DNA from: Euryodendron excelsum
Lineage: Eukaryota; Streptophyta; Magnoliopsida; Ericales; Pentaphylacaceae
Assembly (NCBI GenBank): GCA_033060915.1
Contig: CM065379.1
Location: forward strand, 24,281,818 to 24,345,817
Length of the DNA stretch: 64,000 nt
Direction: 5' to 3'
The position numbers and the translations under genes were made by a program. This document shows positions 33,551 to 45,921 of this stretch, in pieces; position 1 is the first letter of the stretch, and the number at the start of each line of letters is the position of its first letter. Below the pieces are notes generated by a model that made no database searches, was not told the origin of the DNA, and worked only from the letters and a program-made list of their open reading frames with translations.

Positions 33551-36537
33551 TCAAACCGAAGATGATGAAACCCTATTAATGATTTTTTGTTTGGTAACAC
33601 CTGAATTTGAATAAAGTCTTGGAGCTTTTGGTGCAATTCCCAACTGTTGATCTCTAAGTTTTCTCAGTTCCATCTGGTACTTTGCTCTAAGCCATCTCAG
33701 TTCCTGCTGAATTTCATGCTCGTAATCATCCCATAGGTCATGGGACAAGGAAGGAATCGTGGTGTAACAATGGGAACCTGATAAAGATTTGATAGAATTT
33801 TGTGCTCCCTTTTTGTCTCTCTCATCCTTTGCTGAAGTTGGTTGATCCAATTTTTCATCAGAAGGGCTCCCTATAGAGCCCAGTGAACTGCATTCGAGGC
33901 TTTTATGGTGATCCCCGTTGGCCTGGCTTGATGAACTTGGATTATTTACATTTTCTGAAGCATAATAATGCCCAGAGCCATCACCTTGGTACATGATCTC
34001 TTCGAATCGGCCATGCATAGCAGCACATCCATTTCCAGAACATTGCAAAATTTGAAAGTTCTTGGCACCCGGATTATTTGACAGAAAGTTCACGAAGGAA
34101 CCAGTCGAGGTGTGGTTGGAGGCACAATTCTGGCAGAAGCTTGAATTGGCAAAGCGAGGAGTTTCTTCAATTCCTGGCCCTGGGATCCACTCAGGTACCA
34201 ATGAAGCAATCTCCCCATCGATCATATCGGCTATGTTAGTCACATCTTGATCGGTTATATCCAGCTCTGCAACCATTTCAGTCGTGACGCTTAATGCTGT
34301 ATCAGTTTCAATGTCGAATGGGAAATAGATGTTTCGGATTCGTCCTGCAAAGAAAGATTATACAACTGAATGCGATCGAGCTCCACTTTTGGTGGGCAAG
34401 GCAAACAAACAATCAATCATAAAAATGACACAAAATGTGATGTTCCTAACCTTCTTCGTCTGAAATTCTGAGTCTTAAAAAGATGCTACCGTCTTCTCTC
34501 CTTTTCCCTTTGATGGTTATATCAACATGAGCAGAATGCTCGCCGTGTTCATCATCGTTGCGCTCAAATAGTTCAACTCCACTTCGTTCGATCTCAACTG
34601 AATGGTAATCCCATCCGTTTTGGGCTTCTGAGGTGACACCATTCGAGTAACCATTATAAGAGCCATTACTATACGACTTTCCTTCATAATCTAGTTCGAG
34701 AGAAGGATGTGTTAAGAGAGGGTCCATGTAATGTCTTTCTTCCTGGCAACCTATCGGTCTTAAATCAGATTCGCAATCATCAATTTGGAGAAAAGGGTCA
34801 TTCAGAAGCTCCCTCGCGGAGAGCCTCAGAGGCACTGTGGCCAAGCATTTCTCAACAAATTGTCTTACCTCTGGATCCTTCACTTGGTAAAAGGCACCTG
34901 GTTTTTTCCCCTAAAGCAAGAAAGCATGTCATCAATTGAGAGAGAGAGAGCTGTGTATGTCCAGGGCTGTGTACTCTCTATTTTTGATCTATGCATATAT
35001 TTATTTACTGATAAAAAAAAATTGAGAGAGAGAGAGAGAGAGAGAGTACTTACAGAGACAACTTTCTTGTAGATCTGAGCAGGATGAGTGCATTCACTAT
35101 ATGGATATTCAAAGGTGACCATTTCCAAGATGCACATTCCGAAAGAATATATGTCAACCAATTCATTGTATTCCTCTGCATACACTTCTGGAGCCATGAA
35201 CTCTGGTGTTCCTGATTAACCAACCCCCATAAATACATAAAACTAACTCAATGATTTTCCACCAATTGTGCCAATGTACCCACCCAAAAAGTTGTATATA
35301 TCGGAGAAAGGCATTTGAAAACAGATAATAATAGTCATTATTTATGTATGTATTGAACTCCCCAAAACATCATAATACCATAACAAATTTTGAGTTCAGT
35401 TCTAGTAAAGTGATTTCATGTCTTGAGGTTTGGGACTCGAATTAAACATACCAACACAGTGGGCAGCATGCGATTTTCGAAGAATTGCTGCGAGGCCGAG
35501 ATCACCGATTTTCACTTCCCCCTGGTTCCCATTGACAAAGATATTGTCACACTTGAGGTCTCTGTGGATGACTGGGGGGTCATGGCTATGAAGATAGAGA
35601 AGCCCTCTCAAGATCTGTCTACACCAATGCTTCACTGCTCTAATGTTCACTCTCTTGTGCTTTTGCCTGTACCTATGAAGCAGACAAAAAGGGAAGAGAA
35701 CCCAGATTAACGAACTACTAAATCTCAAATACCCACTTGGTAGAATCAACAGCGGAAACAAAGAACAGATTCAGAAATCATGAAATTTTCCTGGTACTTA
35801 CTGTTTTAGAGTCCCAGAAGTGAACATCTCAGTCACAAAATTGATGTTCCTGTTTGCAGTATCAACCCAAGAAGTATAGAACTTCATAATGTTCTGGTGC
35901 TTCAACGTTTTGAGCAAATGAATTTCACAGTAGAGCCTCTCAAGATCTTGAGGGCTTTGCAGGAAATCATAAAGCTTGACCTGGTTCCAAGCAACTTCAA
36001 TCCCCTCATACTCGTCAAATGCTCTGTAACTGCATCAATCAACACAATGAGACACCAGATCAGAAGAGCAAATCTATCAAATAACCCACCTGCAAAATGC
36101 CTCAAAAGACCCAAAGACTCAATTTTTCATACAATTCTGGAATGGGCGTTCTATAAATTTAAAAGACCCCACTAACATAAAGTTCTGAAGAAATATGAAA
36201 TGGGCATTTGACAAATCTATCGAATATACCCATTTTCAGAAAACACCATTGAAGAGTCGAAACAACTTCAAATTTGGAAGAAATCTGAAATGGGTATGCA
36301 GTAAAATAGAGGAACATAAGTTTCAATTTACATACACTGTCTTTGAAGCTCCTTTCCCAAGGATTTCATTGTACTGCAACAAAAAAATGGATCCAAAAAA
36401 TAAAACTCAAAACTCCATGTACAAAACAAGCGAGAGAGAGGGAGAGAGAGATGGAGTAGTACTCTGCCATATCTTCCAGTGGGATCAACTTCAACAAACT
36501 CCGAGTAATCTGGTTCAAGGTGTGTAAGGCCATTCAT
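33551..36537 (-). CDS. WNK: WNK (with-no-lysine) serine/threonine kinase, WNK1/WNK9-like
   Basis: Seven minus-strand exons: 36537-36463, 36373-36336, 36029-35802, 35672-35452, 35211-35054, 34910-34451 and 34344-33551 (TGA). All introns are GT..AG and the phases join to give 657 aa. The kinase domain covers about residues 26-285. The WNK signature is clear: Asn53 (VAWNQV) replaces the usual beta-3 lysine, and Lys36 in the glycine loop (GKGASKTVY) replaces it. HRDLKCDN has catalytic Asp152, DLG has Asp171, and TPEFMAPE forms the activation segment end. A second conserved domain (about 365-430, [12 protein letters not shown] through [13 protein letters not shown]) is the OSR1_C-like/PF2 autoinhibitory fold. 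The C-terminus has a Ser-rich linker and a coiled-coil-like stretch ([18 protein letters not shown]). Plant WNKs act in the cytosol in osmotic, flowering-time and clock control. The start [25 protein letters not shown] agrees with the family. The WNK1/WNK9 subgroup is judged by memory of sequence style. Confidence 0.95.
35024..35046. repeat. (GA)n microsatellite next to WNK exon 5 splice donor
   Basis: Read on the gene strand, a (CT)n run begins one base after the donor hexamer GTAAGT (35053-35048) of intron 5. A shorter GA run lies at 34939-34949 in the same intron. Confidence 0.9.
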
Positions 36538-37150
36538 CCTCTACAATATTAATTTTGCTCTTTGTTAATTAAATGGTTGTCTTTCCCCTTGCTACTTTTT
36601 CCTTCTATCTTAGGTTCTGACACCCAGAAAGTGGTCATTAAATTATGAGAAAGACGATCTATCCCCTTCCAACGCACAAAATAATATACTTTAAACTTTA
36701 CACAGAGAGAGAGAGTAAAAATCATCAATTATGCAGAGAGAAATAGAGAGATAAAGGGCTGAGTTCATGAAGAAACATTAGGACAAGGTTTCAGAATTCG
36801 GGACACATTCAGAGAAAGCACAGAAGGCCACCCAACCCACAACGCAACGTGACAAGAGGGGGAGAGAGAGAGAGGAGTTTCTATATCTAGCTTGTAGTTT
36901 GTAAAGATACAAAACTGACCTATCTAGGCCTGCAGGGTTTGCGTTAAATTAAAAGGAAAATGAAGAGACTAATATGCAAAGAATTGGGTCCACCACCTAA
37001 GGATTGAATCTCACATCGTCGAGAGTGTGGATCAGGGAGCTTTGCATGGTTTGAATAAACTAATTGAGAAGATGGTGACGATTAACACCAAGAAACTATA
37101 CTAGTAACTGAAGGAATACGGAACATGGCGGGTTGTACGGGTAATACTTC
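36538..37150 (-). promoter_or_regulatory. WNK 5' flank with GA-rich tracts
   Basis: The region upstream of the WNK start has GAGAGA tracts at about 36705-36713 and 36859-36873. On the gene strand these are CT-rich, as is common in plant 5' UTRs and core promoters. No clear TATA box position can be fixed; ATATTATTT on the gene strand near 36685 is one candidate. Confidence 0.35.
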
Positions 37151-38877
37151 CTTTTTGGATTGTGGTGTGCGTCTCCCGTCCTATCTATCATTCTACTCTC
37201 AAAAAGCATGAGTCACCACCACCGACCTACTTTACTTTTTATAACAAAAAAAAATAGTCATTTTAATATTTATGGGAATTTGAGTAAGCTGGTCTGATGG
37301 TGCTGCATAAATTAATTGTGTAAAATATGATTCATTAGGACTCGTTTGGATCGATTCCTGTCAATTTATTTTGCTAGGTTTTTTTTTTTTTTTGGTTGCT
37401 AGTTTTGGGCTTTTGGTTTATTCTTTTGACCTTTTTTTTTTTTTTTTTTATTGAAGATAAAAGAAGATTAATAAAATTAGGATGATAAGAAGAAGAAGTA
37501 AAGGATAATCCGAGAGATCAATCCTTGGAAGAACTAATTTATCTATTTCTTATTTATCAATCTCTATATTCTCTTACAGATTTCTTGAATTTTATAAAAT
37601 TTTAAATATATGCTTGGATAACACATTTATGTTATGGTAAAATAGTTTAGTGTTAAATAATATTTCATATAAGTAATGTTAAATTTTGTTAGTAAATATT
37701 TTATAAGCAAATACATGTTTCTATAAATGTATAATATGTATAGTAAAAAGTTTGATAAGGTATTATTGATACTGATACGTATAGTACCTATGATAAAAAC
37801 GGTATATTGGTTGATTCGGTATTAGCACTTATGCTTGCAAGTGCTAGACTAGATCTTACTTTTGTCAAAGCAATTACAGTAATTTAATACTTCAATCAAT
37901 TGTATAATAATTTGGTAAAAGTTAAAGTTGTTTCTAGCGAAAATACCATCCATAAATAAATCACAGTTAATTCTATAATTATTTGATTATACAAACTATT
38001 AATTAGTGATGTCATTTAGTGTTAAACTTTTCATTTTCAGTTATCACATCAAATGACATTTCATGAAGAATACAACTATCTGTGTTGACAGATAAATTTG
38101 AATGTATTCATCAATTAATTGTTTTATCTGGAAGGTACATTTCGTAAAAGATATATAAATCTAAAAGGAAAAGGAAAAGGAAAATGAAAGGAAAATGACA
38201 TTAGTATAACCTCACTCGATTCAACAAGAGTTTCCTTTTGGTACATCATTAGTGTAATAATTTTTTCATACAAGTTAAGTGACAAAAAATTCATGCCATA
38301 TATATGAGAATAGAAATCAAATTAATCATAAAATAATTATCCCTTGCTGCTTTTTTCATTATGATTAAACTTTGTTTTAATAAAATAAAAGCAAAATTTT
38401 GAGGTAAAATAGGTGCTCGATCTCCAATTCAAGAAATCTAAACGGAGGAAATTAAACAAATTCAAAGTCAATGAGTGGTCTCAAACCATTTTTAGCAAAA
38501 AGAGAGAATATATAAAAGGTACGTACATGGTTAACGTTAATATAATAATGCAGCTTGACTATTTATTTTGTAGATGGTTTAACAATATTAGGGTAGTATT
38601 TAAGCGGCCCGTGTAAAAACTTTATGTACGCCGTTAGTTTATCAAATAACACAATCTAATAATGCATGCTTGAGATTGGTTACGTAAATATTTTTGCTAT
38701 ATTCAACTATTCTTAATTCCTTGTTCTTGGCATAATGGAATCCATGCCTTTGTACTAAAATGTGAGGCACTGTTAGTTTAATCTGTATCCTTTGTGAGGA
38801 TTCTTTTTGCTCTTTTGGTTCCCTTTCACTTGAATTAAATCATTTCTCTTTATGTCGTTGTAATAATTAGTTTATCT

Positions 38878-38888
<11 letters not shown>

Positions 38889-38911
<23 letters not shown>
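38889..38911. repeat. (AT)n microsatellite
   Basis: About 11 units, preceded by ACATACAT. Confidence 0.9.
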
Positions 38912-40699
38912 GATCTTGACCAATTTTCGTTCTTTCTTTTGTTTGCCTAACAAAAGACGGAGTTTTAGTCGCCACGTAGCCGATCCCCATTACACCAAAT
39001 AGAAGGTGAAAAAGGGTAGTCCCAACAAAAATCACTAAAACTACCAAATGAACTTTCCCCCTAGAGGGAAATACTTGTTGATGAAGGCCAATTGAATCAT
39101 TTTATGGGTATAGTCCCTTTGGTATAGGTAGGGTTTAAATCAAACCAAACTATTTGAACTCAACTCTTGTTTGCCTTGTCAAATTCTCGTTTAAATCTCC
39201 TCGTTGTATTAATAATGCAAAGCTTGAAAATATTTTGAAACTCGTTAATTTTTTAAGCTCAACTCGAATTCGGCTCGATAAGTTTATATGCACTAATAAA
39301 TAAACTCAAACTACACTTGATAAAAGCCTGTTTGGGATCAGTTCGAATGATAAACAAACTCAACTCGAACATATTTAGAAGTTCAATAAGTTTTTCAAGC
39401 CAAACATGGACAACTCCACTATTCGACTCAATTAGTTTACAACCCTACATATGAGGATGGCTGGTTAGAATGGTCTTCAATCATAACAAGTGAATAGAAA
39501 AAATTGGAAGTAATCACATTTTTGTAGTGCTTGAATTAACAAACACATGGGTTTAGACTCCAGAGGAAGTGATTAGTTGTATCGTAATAGGGGAGAAGTA
39601 GAAGTGATCCAAAAAGGGAGGTAGTTAGTTGGCTACTGGCAAGTATTAGGGTAATTAACTTAGGATAAGAATACAATTATATAACTGGCCTTCATAATAT
39701 GGATAATAAAAGTCCATATTGTCCAACTATATGGTCCTATCAATACCATTTTAACAAAATATTTTGTAGTTGAGCATGGAAAACAAAGAAGAAATTAGTG
39801 ATTTCCTTCAAAATTTATTCCACTTTTCTTTTCTTTTCTTTTCTTTTTTTTGTAAAACTAAACAGAAGAAAGGAACAGCGTTCCGTACAATTTATCTCTT
39901 CATTTCCGGCCTTTCCCTTTTTCCTATTACAAGTTTCAAACAAGCTCTAATTGCGTGACATTCATTAGGTTCCAATAGAAACACCCCCCCTGTCCATTTC
40001 AAAAACTCTTTTTTACCTTTCATATATGTCCGTAAAATATGAGAATATTTCTCTCTCTTGAGTTTTGATCTCACCAGTTACCAGGCTAACAAATACTCCT
40101 ACATATAATAGCGAAGGAAATAAGCAAGTTGGACGGTACAGATACAAAGCGCAACACGGTAGTAAAAATATAATCAAACATCAAAAGTTTAACAAGATTG
40201 ATGTTACAGAAATACCAAAGGAAACATTAACAAGCTGCATGTGAGATGCATTTACAAAAATGTCAAAAACCAAAAAATAACAATTATTTGTGGTTTGCTT
40301 TTTAGTATTATTTATACTCTCAAATGTTAGTTTTTACTGTTGTACAGTTATTCTAATTAATTTTCAGGGATATTGTATAGCATTAGTATTTTAATTGGTT
40401 ATGAAAATATTCTAATACTTTATATAGCTATTTTTAAAGTTCTAAATAAATTTCTTACACATATTCTATTTAATTTTGTATTACATAGTACTTTTTTTCA
40501 TAATATTTCGAGGCCATGTTTTACGTTTTTATTTTTCTTTTTCATTTCTCATATTGGTAACTATAATTTGAAGGCATGCTATTGCAAGGTACCTAAAATC
40601 TTCAAACATTTTGTGATAACACCAAAGTTTCCATCAAAATGCTTTATATGCTTTAAGAAAGAAAGTGGCTAGAGCAATTAAATGCTAAGCTCGTAATGA

Positions 40700-41088
40700 T
40701 ATGTTTGGATCTTGAATTTGTTTAAAATAAATAAATAAAAAAGAAACAAAAAAAAAATGAATATATCTGACAAATATCTATTCATTTTCTTAATTCAATC
40801 ATTTAATCCTATGTTTGGATCCTGAATTTATCAAATAAAAAGAAAAGGAAAAGGAAATGTAGAGGGAAAAGAGAAAAAAATGAGGGATTTAAAAATTCTT
40901 ACCTATTTCTTTTTTATGTTATTTCACCTTCTACTTTGTCTCACAATCAAATATAAGATGTCATATAATATGATATTCGCTTTTCTTTTCTCTCCATAAA
41001 ATATGGGATCCAAACACAGTGTGAATTTTTTTTTTCCTACTATTTTTATCTATTTTTTTTCTTTTTGTAAATTCAATTTCCAAACATA
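40700..41088. mobile_element. MITE-like element with nested inverted repeats
   Basis: The left end TATGTTTGGATCTTGAATTT (40700) matches the inverted right end, whose complement reads TATGTTTGGAAATTGAATTT (ending 41088), with 18 of 20 bases. A second inverted pair lies inside: TATGTTTGGATCC at about 40810 and GGATCCAAACACA at about 41006. At 389 bp and without coding capacity it fits a foldback or MITE. No clear target duplication was identified. Confidence 0.6.
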
Positions 41089-42166
41089 ATAGACGATTGA
41101 GAAGGCAATTTGTAGTGCTGAGGGAATGGTAGCTTAGAGGTTACTTTCCTAGTGATAGCGTTGGCTCAAGAAGAAGTGGATGTGGTCTAGGGTTTTCTTG
41201 GGAAGAAGTGGAAATGGTTGTAGGGCTGCTCTTTTGCTACTCTTGCACTATTTATAGGTTCCTCTAGAAGTATGTAGAAACATTTTAGAATACTTGAGTT
41301 GAATTCGTAGTACTCTTTGTTTGATAATGGTATGGAGTCTGAACTATTATTTCTCTAAGATACGATGAAAAATGAAAATTAACCATCACTATATTTATTT
41401 ATTGTTCTTTTCTTTCCTTTTTGTAAATATTTTAAAAAATATTCTCATATATGCTATACTTAAAGGGGACTTGTCGGCCTGATCCCCTGATATTTTAGCT
41501 TATAGACAAACTACATATTGACATTATCATTTCTTGTGGGACATTTCTATGAAACTTTATTGGCCACTACATATAAGCATTCAATCCCAATGTCAGGCTT
41601 CTCTTCTATTTTTTTTAAAATATGTTCATATATTAGCCACGAGACACCTAAATTTCGCCAAAAAGCTTATCTTCTTGCAGACCATAACTATTAAGAAATT
41701 CTCATTAGGAGTGAAAACTCCTTTTTAGGATGAAGACGAATCTCTCACAAAATTTTCAGGAGCAGATCTACAAAACAAAATATTTCGGATATATTTAAAA
41801 AGTAACATAATTAAAAAGTAAATTATTAGAAACTCTTAAAAAAATATTATAGAACGTTCCTATAAACACGCTTTTCATAATTTTTAATATTTTTTATACT
41901 TTCAAATCTTATTTTTTTAAAATGACATATATTTATTCTAATAAGTTTTTTTTTTTTAAATATTTTGTAAATTTAGTATTTTTACTTGATTGTGAAGTAT
42001 TCTAATATTTTTTAGCTATTTTTTAAAATAAATTTTTAATAAGTTTTCTTATAAATATCATAATTAATTTTATATCTTCTAGCATTTCTAGTTTCCTATA
42101 ATAATTTTAGGCCTCATTTCATTTTTTTTATGGTTCCATATCGTTTCCTTTTTCCCGTTTCCTTTA

Positions 42167-42688
42167 GGCTCCGTTTGTTTAACAGAAAAATAAATTTCTT
42201 AGAAGAAAATTTTTTTGTGAAAAATATTTGGCAAATTTTCACTTGTTTGGTAGGCACTAGGAAATTTTATTGTTGTGGAATTAATTTACAACTATTTGTT
42301 ATTTTGACAAACTATAAAAGTAAGATAAATTTTGATATAACTAAATAATTAATTTCATACATTAAGAAAAAGTGAGAGATAGTAAAAATTTTGAACTTTT
42401 TTTTATATGAAGTAGAATCATAGGAAATGAGGATATTGATAGAGAGAGGGAAAGATTGAGAGAGATTTGAACTCATACTTTTTAAATATCTTATCTAATT
42501 CCTTTCATTCTCTTTCACAGAAAATAACTTTTGAGACAAAATCTCGGATGTTATTTTTTAATATTTTTCAATGATTTAGAATTTTTTTTCCTAAAATAGA
42601 GTAAAATTAAAATAAACAAACAACCAAACATTTAAAATTTTTTTAAAAATATATATTTTTTGATATTGTCGATAAGACAAACGGAACT
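42167..42688. mobile_element. MITE-like element, imperfect TIRs
   Basis: The left end GGCTCCGTTTGTTTAAC is inverted at the right end (complement AGTTCCGTTTGTCTTAT), sharing TCCGTTTGT. Interior is AT-rich with GAGAG tracts. CTCCGTTTG-type ends are common in plant hAT-like MITEs. No target duplication was found. Confidence 0.4.
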
Positions 42689-43091
42689 TACTTATTACTA
42701 TGCTTTAGACTAAAACGTAACCATACGAATCTGAGATTGTCAGAATGAGTTAGTAGAGAGATGCCATGTTGGAGGTGCATTAGTAGGGATCGCTGTGCCA
42801 ACAAAAGAAAACAGTAATCAGTAGTTAAAACAAGAAATGGAAACGTGCATGATTATGATGTAAAAGTAAAATGGTCAATTTGTTTGGGCCATTTGGTAAT
42901 TTCAAGTAAAAACAAACGGAGCACTCTACCTGATCACCAGAACCCCATGAACCCCATGGGGGGTGATGGCAGTTGCATGTGGGATGTTAGGGATCTATAT
43001 GTTCATAAAAGAATGTGGGCCCCAATATTTTATTGAACTCATTTTGCAACTTATAATTGGATAATAAATTCAATCCTCTCCTTGTTAGGAC

Positions 43092-43161
43092 GGGAAAAAA
43101 AAACAGTTGCATTAAAAAAAACAGTCGCAAATGCAACTGTTGTGCCCAGTTTTTTTTTCCC
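43092..43161. repeat. Imperfect hairpin
   Basis: GGGAAAAAAAAACAGTTGCAT pairs with ATGCAACTG and, after a 10-base bulge, TTTTTTTTTCCC. It has a loop of about 18 bases that itself repeats an ACAGTCGCAA motif. Confidence 0.6.
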
Positions 43162-43504
43162 AAGGTATAACCGTCAAATAATCTTGTATTTTACATTTTA
43201 ATGGGACATTCCTTGTGTGACTTATTTGAAGAGTAATATTATACAATCAGAATATATAATAAAAAAATATAACCAGAATGATGTGGCTGGATTGTAGGCC
43301 TATTACGTTAAAACAAAAAACCTACCAAGATGCATTTTAATTACAAAATTATCACTGCCACATCATTTTAGTTTAAAATTTTGTACAAAAATTTTGAAAA
43401 AATAGCATTTTCCTTATTCGAATCATAACTGACATTGTACTCTACCACCATCTCACATAAGACACATAATATGGAGATAGACTACTCCATTGCGTATGTC
43501 ATGT

Positions 43505-43507
<3 letters not shown>

Positions 43508-43583
<76 letters not shown>
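43508..43583. repeat. Long (GA)n microsatellite
   Basis: About 38 perfect GA units, the longest in the window. Confidence 0.97.
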
Positions 43584-43586
<3 letters not shown>

Positions 43587-45711
43587 TTAGTTTTTATTTT
43601 TTTAATTTTTTTTTGTAACTGAGTGTCCGAGTTAATCTCGGAACTTGTGTAGTTTTAATGTTTCACATAAAAAAGATAATTATCAAACTAAAAACTGGGA
43701 ATAGTTACAAGAAATTGATAGCACCCAAAAAATTTTAAATTTAAAACTTTTGAGAAAGCAGATCCTCAAGTCCCAGACCTTAACTACTTAGGCCAGCTCC
43801 TTGGAATTTTGAGAGACTTAGTTCTTGTGCGTAAAGAATCTTGCAATTATTTACATCCCAATTTCTTGTCTAGTGACTGGAAGGCATGAGGGAGATTTGG
43901 ATTCAAAGGTTAACATTGAAAATAATTCCTGTTTCCATCCAAAATAACGGCCAAAATCAAAATTCACCAAATTAATTTCATTTATGAAAGTCATATTATG
44001 CAGGATTTTCTTTCCTCCTCATTCTTCTTCTTCTTTCTCCTCCTGTTTCTTCAATCAATATGGAAGTGATTGAAAAATATTTATGAAAGTGACTTTATCC
44101 TATTTTTAACAATCAAAGAAAATTAAATTCTTATGTCACACAAACAAACACATACACACACACACAAAAGCCATAGAAACTTTGCACATATATAGCTTAC
44201 TAGCCTTACTTGCAAAGTGATCATAGGCTTACAAAGAGTCCTAGTAGAGACATTAGGCATTGCATCTTCTAGTGGGTTTGAGTTAAACCGAAGATCAAGA
44301 TCATCTTGAGCAATATCGGATGGATTGGCACTAAACACTTCTCAAATCTGAAAAGCTTAGTCTAGAATGATCAGCGATTTTAGAAGAATTTGCATAAAAA
44401 TACATCATGTAAACCTAATTAAATCAAATAAATCATCGTCTAAAAATATATTGGATTGCAATGCAATATTTCCTACTTGAAAAATAATAAAATACAGTTA
44501 ATGAAAAATAGAAAAGTAGACTTGTGAGAATTGTGAGACATGATATCATTGTTCTAAAGTAATTATTCCTCTTTAAGTGAAGGTACAATTGGACATCACT
44601 TGCTCTATGATCCAACTCAATTGCTCACAACTTATTTCCTCTATAATTACTTCTGCTAGGAGAATAAAGAACTATTTCAATTGTGATTGCCCTTAAAACA
44701 TAGTGTCTAAAATATAAAACTCATATTGAGATATGGAAGAACATGATGACTATAAGTATGCATATATGAATATCTTTAGCGTCTTTGTACATCTCAAACA
44801 AGTCAAGTGTGTGCCTTATATAGGGTTACGAAATTAGTCCTTATATGCTATTAAGATCTCAAATGAATGATTAGTAAATGTCATAACCGCCCAGCATAAA
44901 ACCTGTAATAAACTTTCAAAATAAAACTTGTAACTCAATAATTCAATAAGATAAATAAAGTTTTTGTATTCCATAAAATAAATATATTGTTCTAACAGAT
45001 ATAAGTGTATATATGTGACAACAGGTTCCTAAAAGGTCAACATAGACGTTAAATCATATAAACATTTGCCTTAGAAGTCATGTGTCTTAACCCTTAAGTT
45101 GTATATATTTCTGAATCTAAAATATCACAGGGTCAATTTGATGCACTAGGACAGTGATATGCTAAGAAAAATTTCTCTAACAAATGTTCTAAAATTTTAA
45201 GTTCATGGGGATAGCTGAAAACTGGACAACTTAGTTTTCAAAGTCTTGAAGGTGAATAATTGCATTAAGGTTCCATCATTGAAAAACGACAGAGTGATGA
45301 TAAATGGGCAATGCTATTCAAATATGAGATAACTGGACTACTCAACCCAACTAGCTTATACGTATACAAATTAGACACAAAGACAATAAAAAAAAAAAAA
45401 AAAAAGGAATTTGGACAAATCTAGAAGAGACTAGAAGAAAAGATGAAAGTGTGAAAAAAATTCTCCCAAAAAGAGATCAAAGTCTTTTTGTCTTCTTTTG
45501 TATTATGCCTAGGTTGCACGCGGTGCACGTGCATGCATGTGATTGAAACATTACCGATAAAAGAATTATACATAGACATTTGTGATCGCGGAGAAGTTTG
45601 TGAGAGAGAAAGTTGGTGACTGAAAAAAGGAGTTCTGTGAGACGTTAGAGAAATATTGATATGGGGTATGAATTTGTGGATGAAATTAATTTTAAAATAA
45701 TTGAATATATT

Positions 45712-45921
45712 ACTAATGACAGAGGCGGACTCAGAAAATTTGTTGAGAGGAGTCGGGGTGAAATTTTTTTTGAAATTTGAAAGTTTAAGGCAAAACTTTT
45801 AAATTTTAAAGGGATCACTACACTGTTTATCTTATAAATACACAAAAGTACATAGGACTTAAAAAGAATTTTGAAAACTCAAGGGGTCGGACACCCTTGG
45901 CCCTAAGTTAAGTCCACTAAT
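45712..45921. mobile_element. Short non-autonomous repeat with ACTAAT flanks
   Basis: A 198-bp body (45718-45915) starts GACAGAGGCGGACTC and ends GTTAAGTCC. ACTAAT occurs on both sides (45712-45717 and 45916-45921), a possible target duplication. The ends are only weakly inverted (GCGGACT and AGTCC). It is a member of a widespread 'GGCGGACTC' plant repeat type. Confidence 0.45.

Noticed and set aside
33302..33554. Two minus-strand ORFs just after the WNK stop
   Set aside because: They overlap the WNK 3' UTR, one frame touching the last codons; no domain and no splice evidence.
34709..36527. Plus-strand ORFs opposite the WNK exons
   Set aside because: Antisense shadows of the kinase coding sequence.
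43508..43583. Possible CRISPR-like or telomere-like array
   Set aside because: It is a plain GA dinucleotide repeat; no spacer pattern and no TTTAGGG units.
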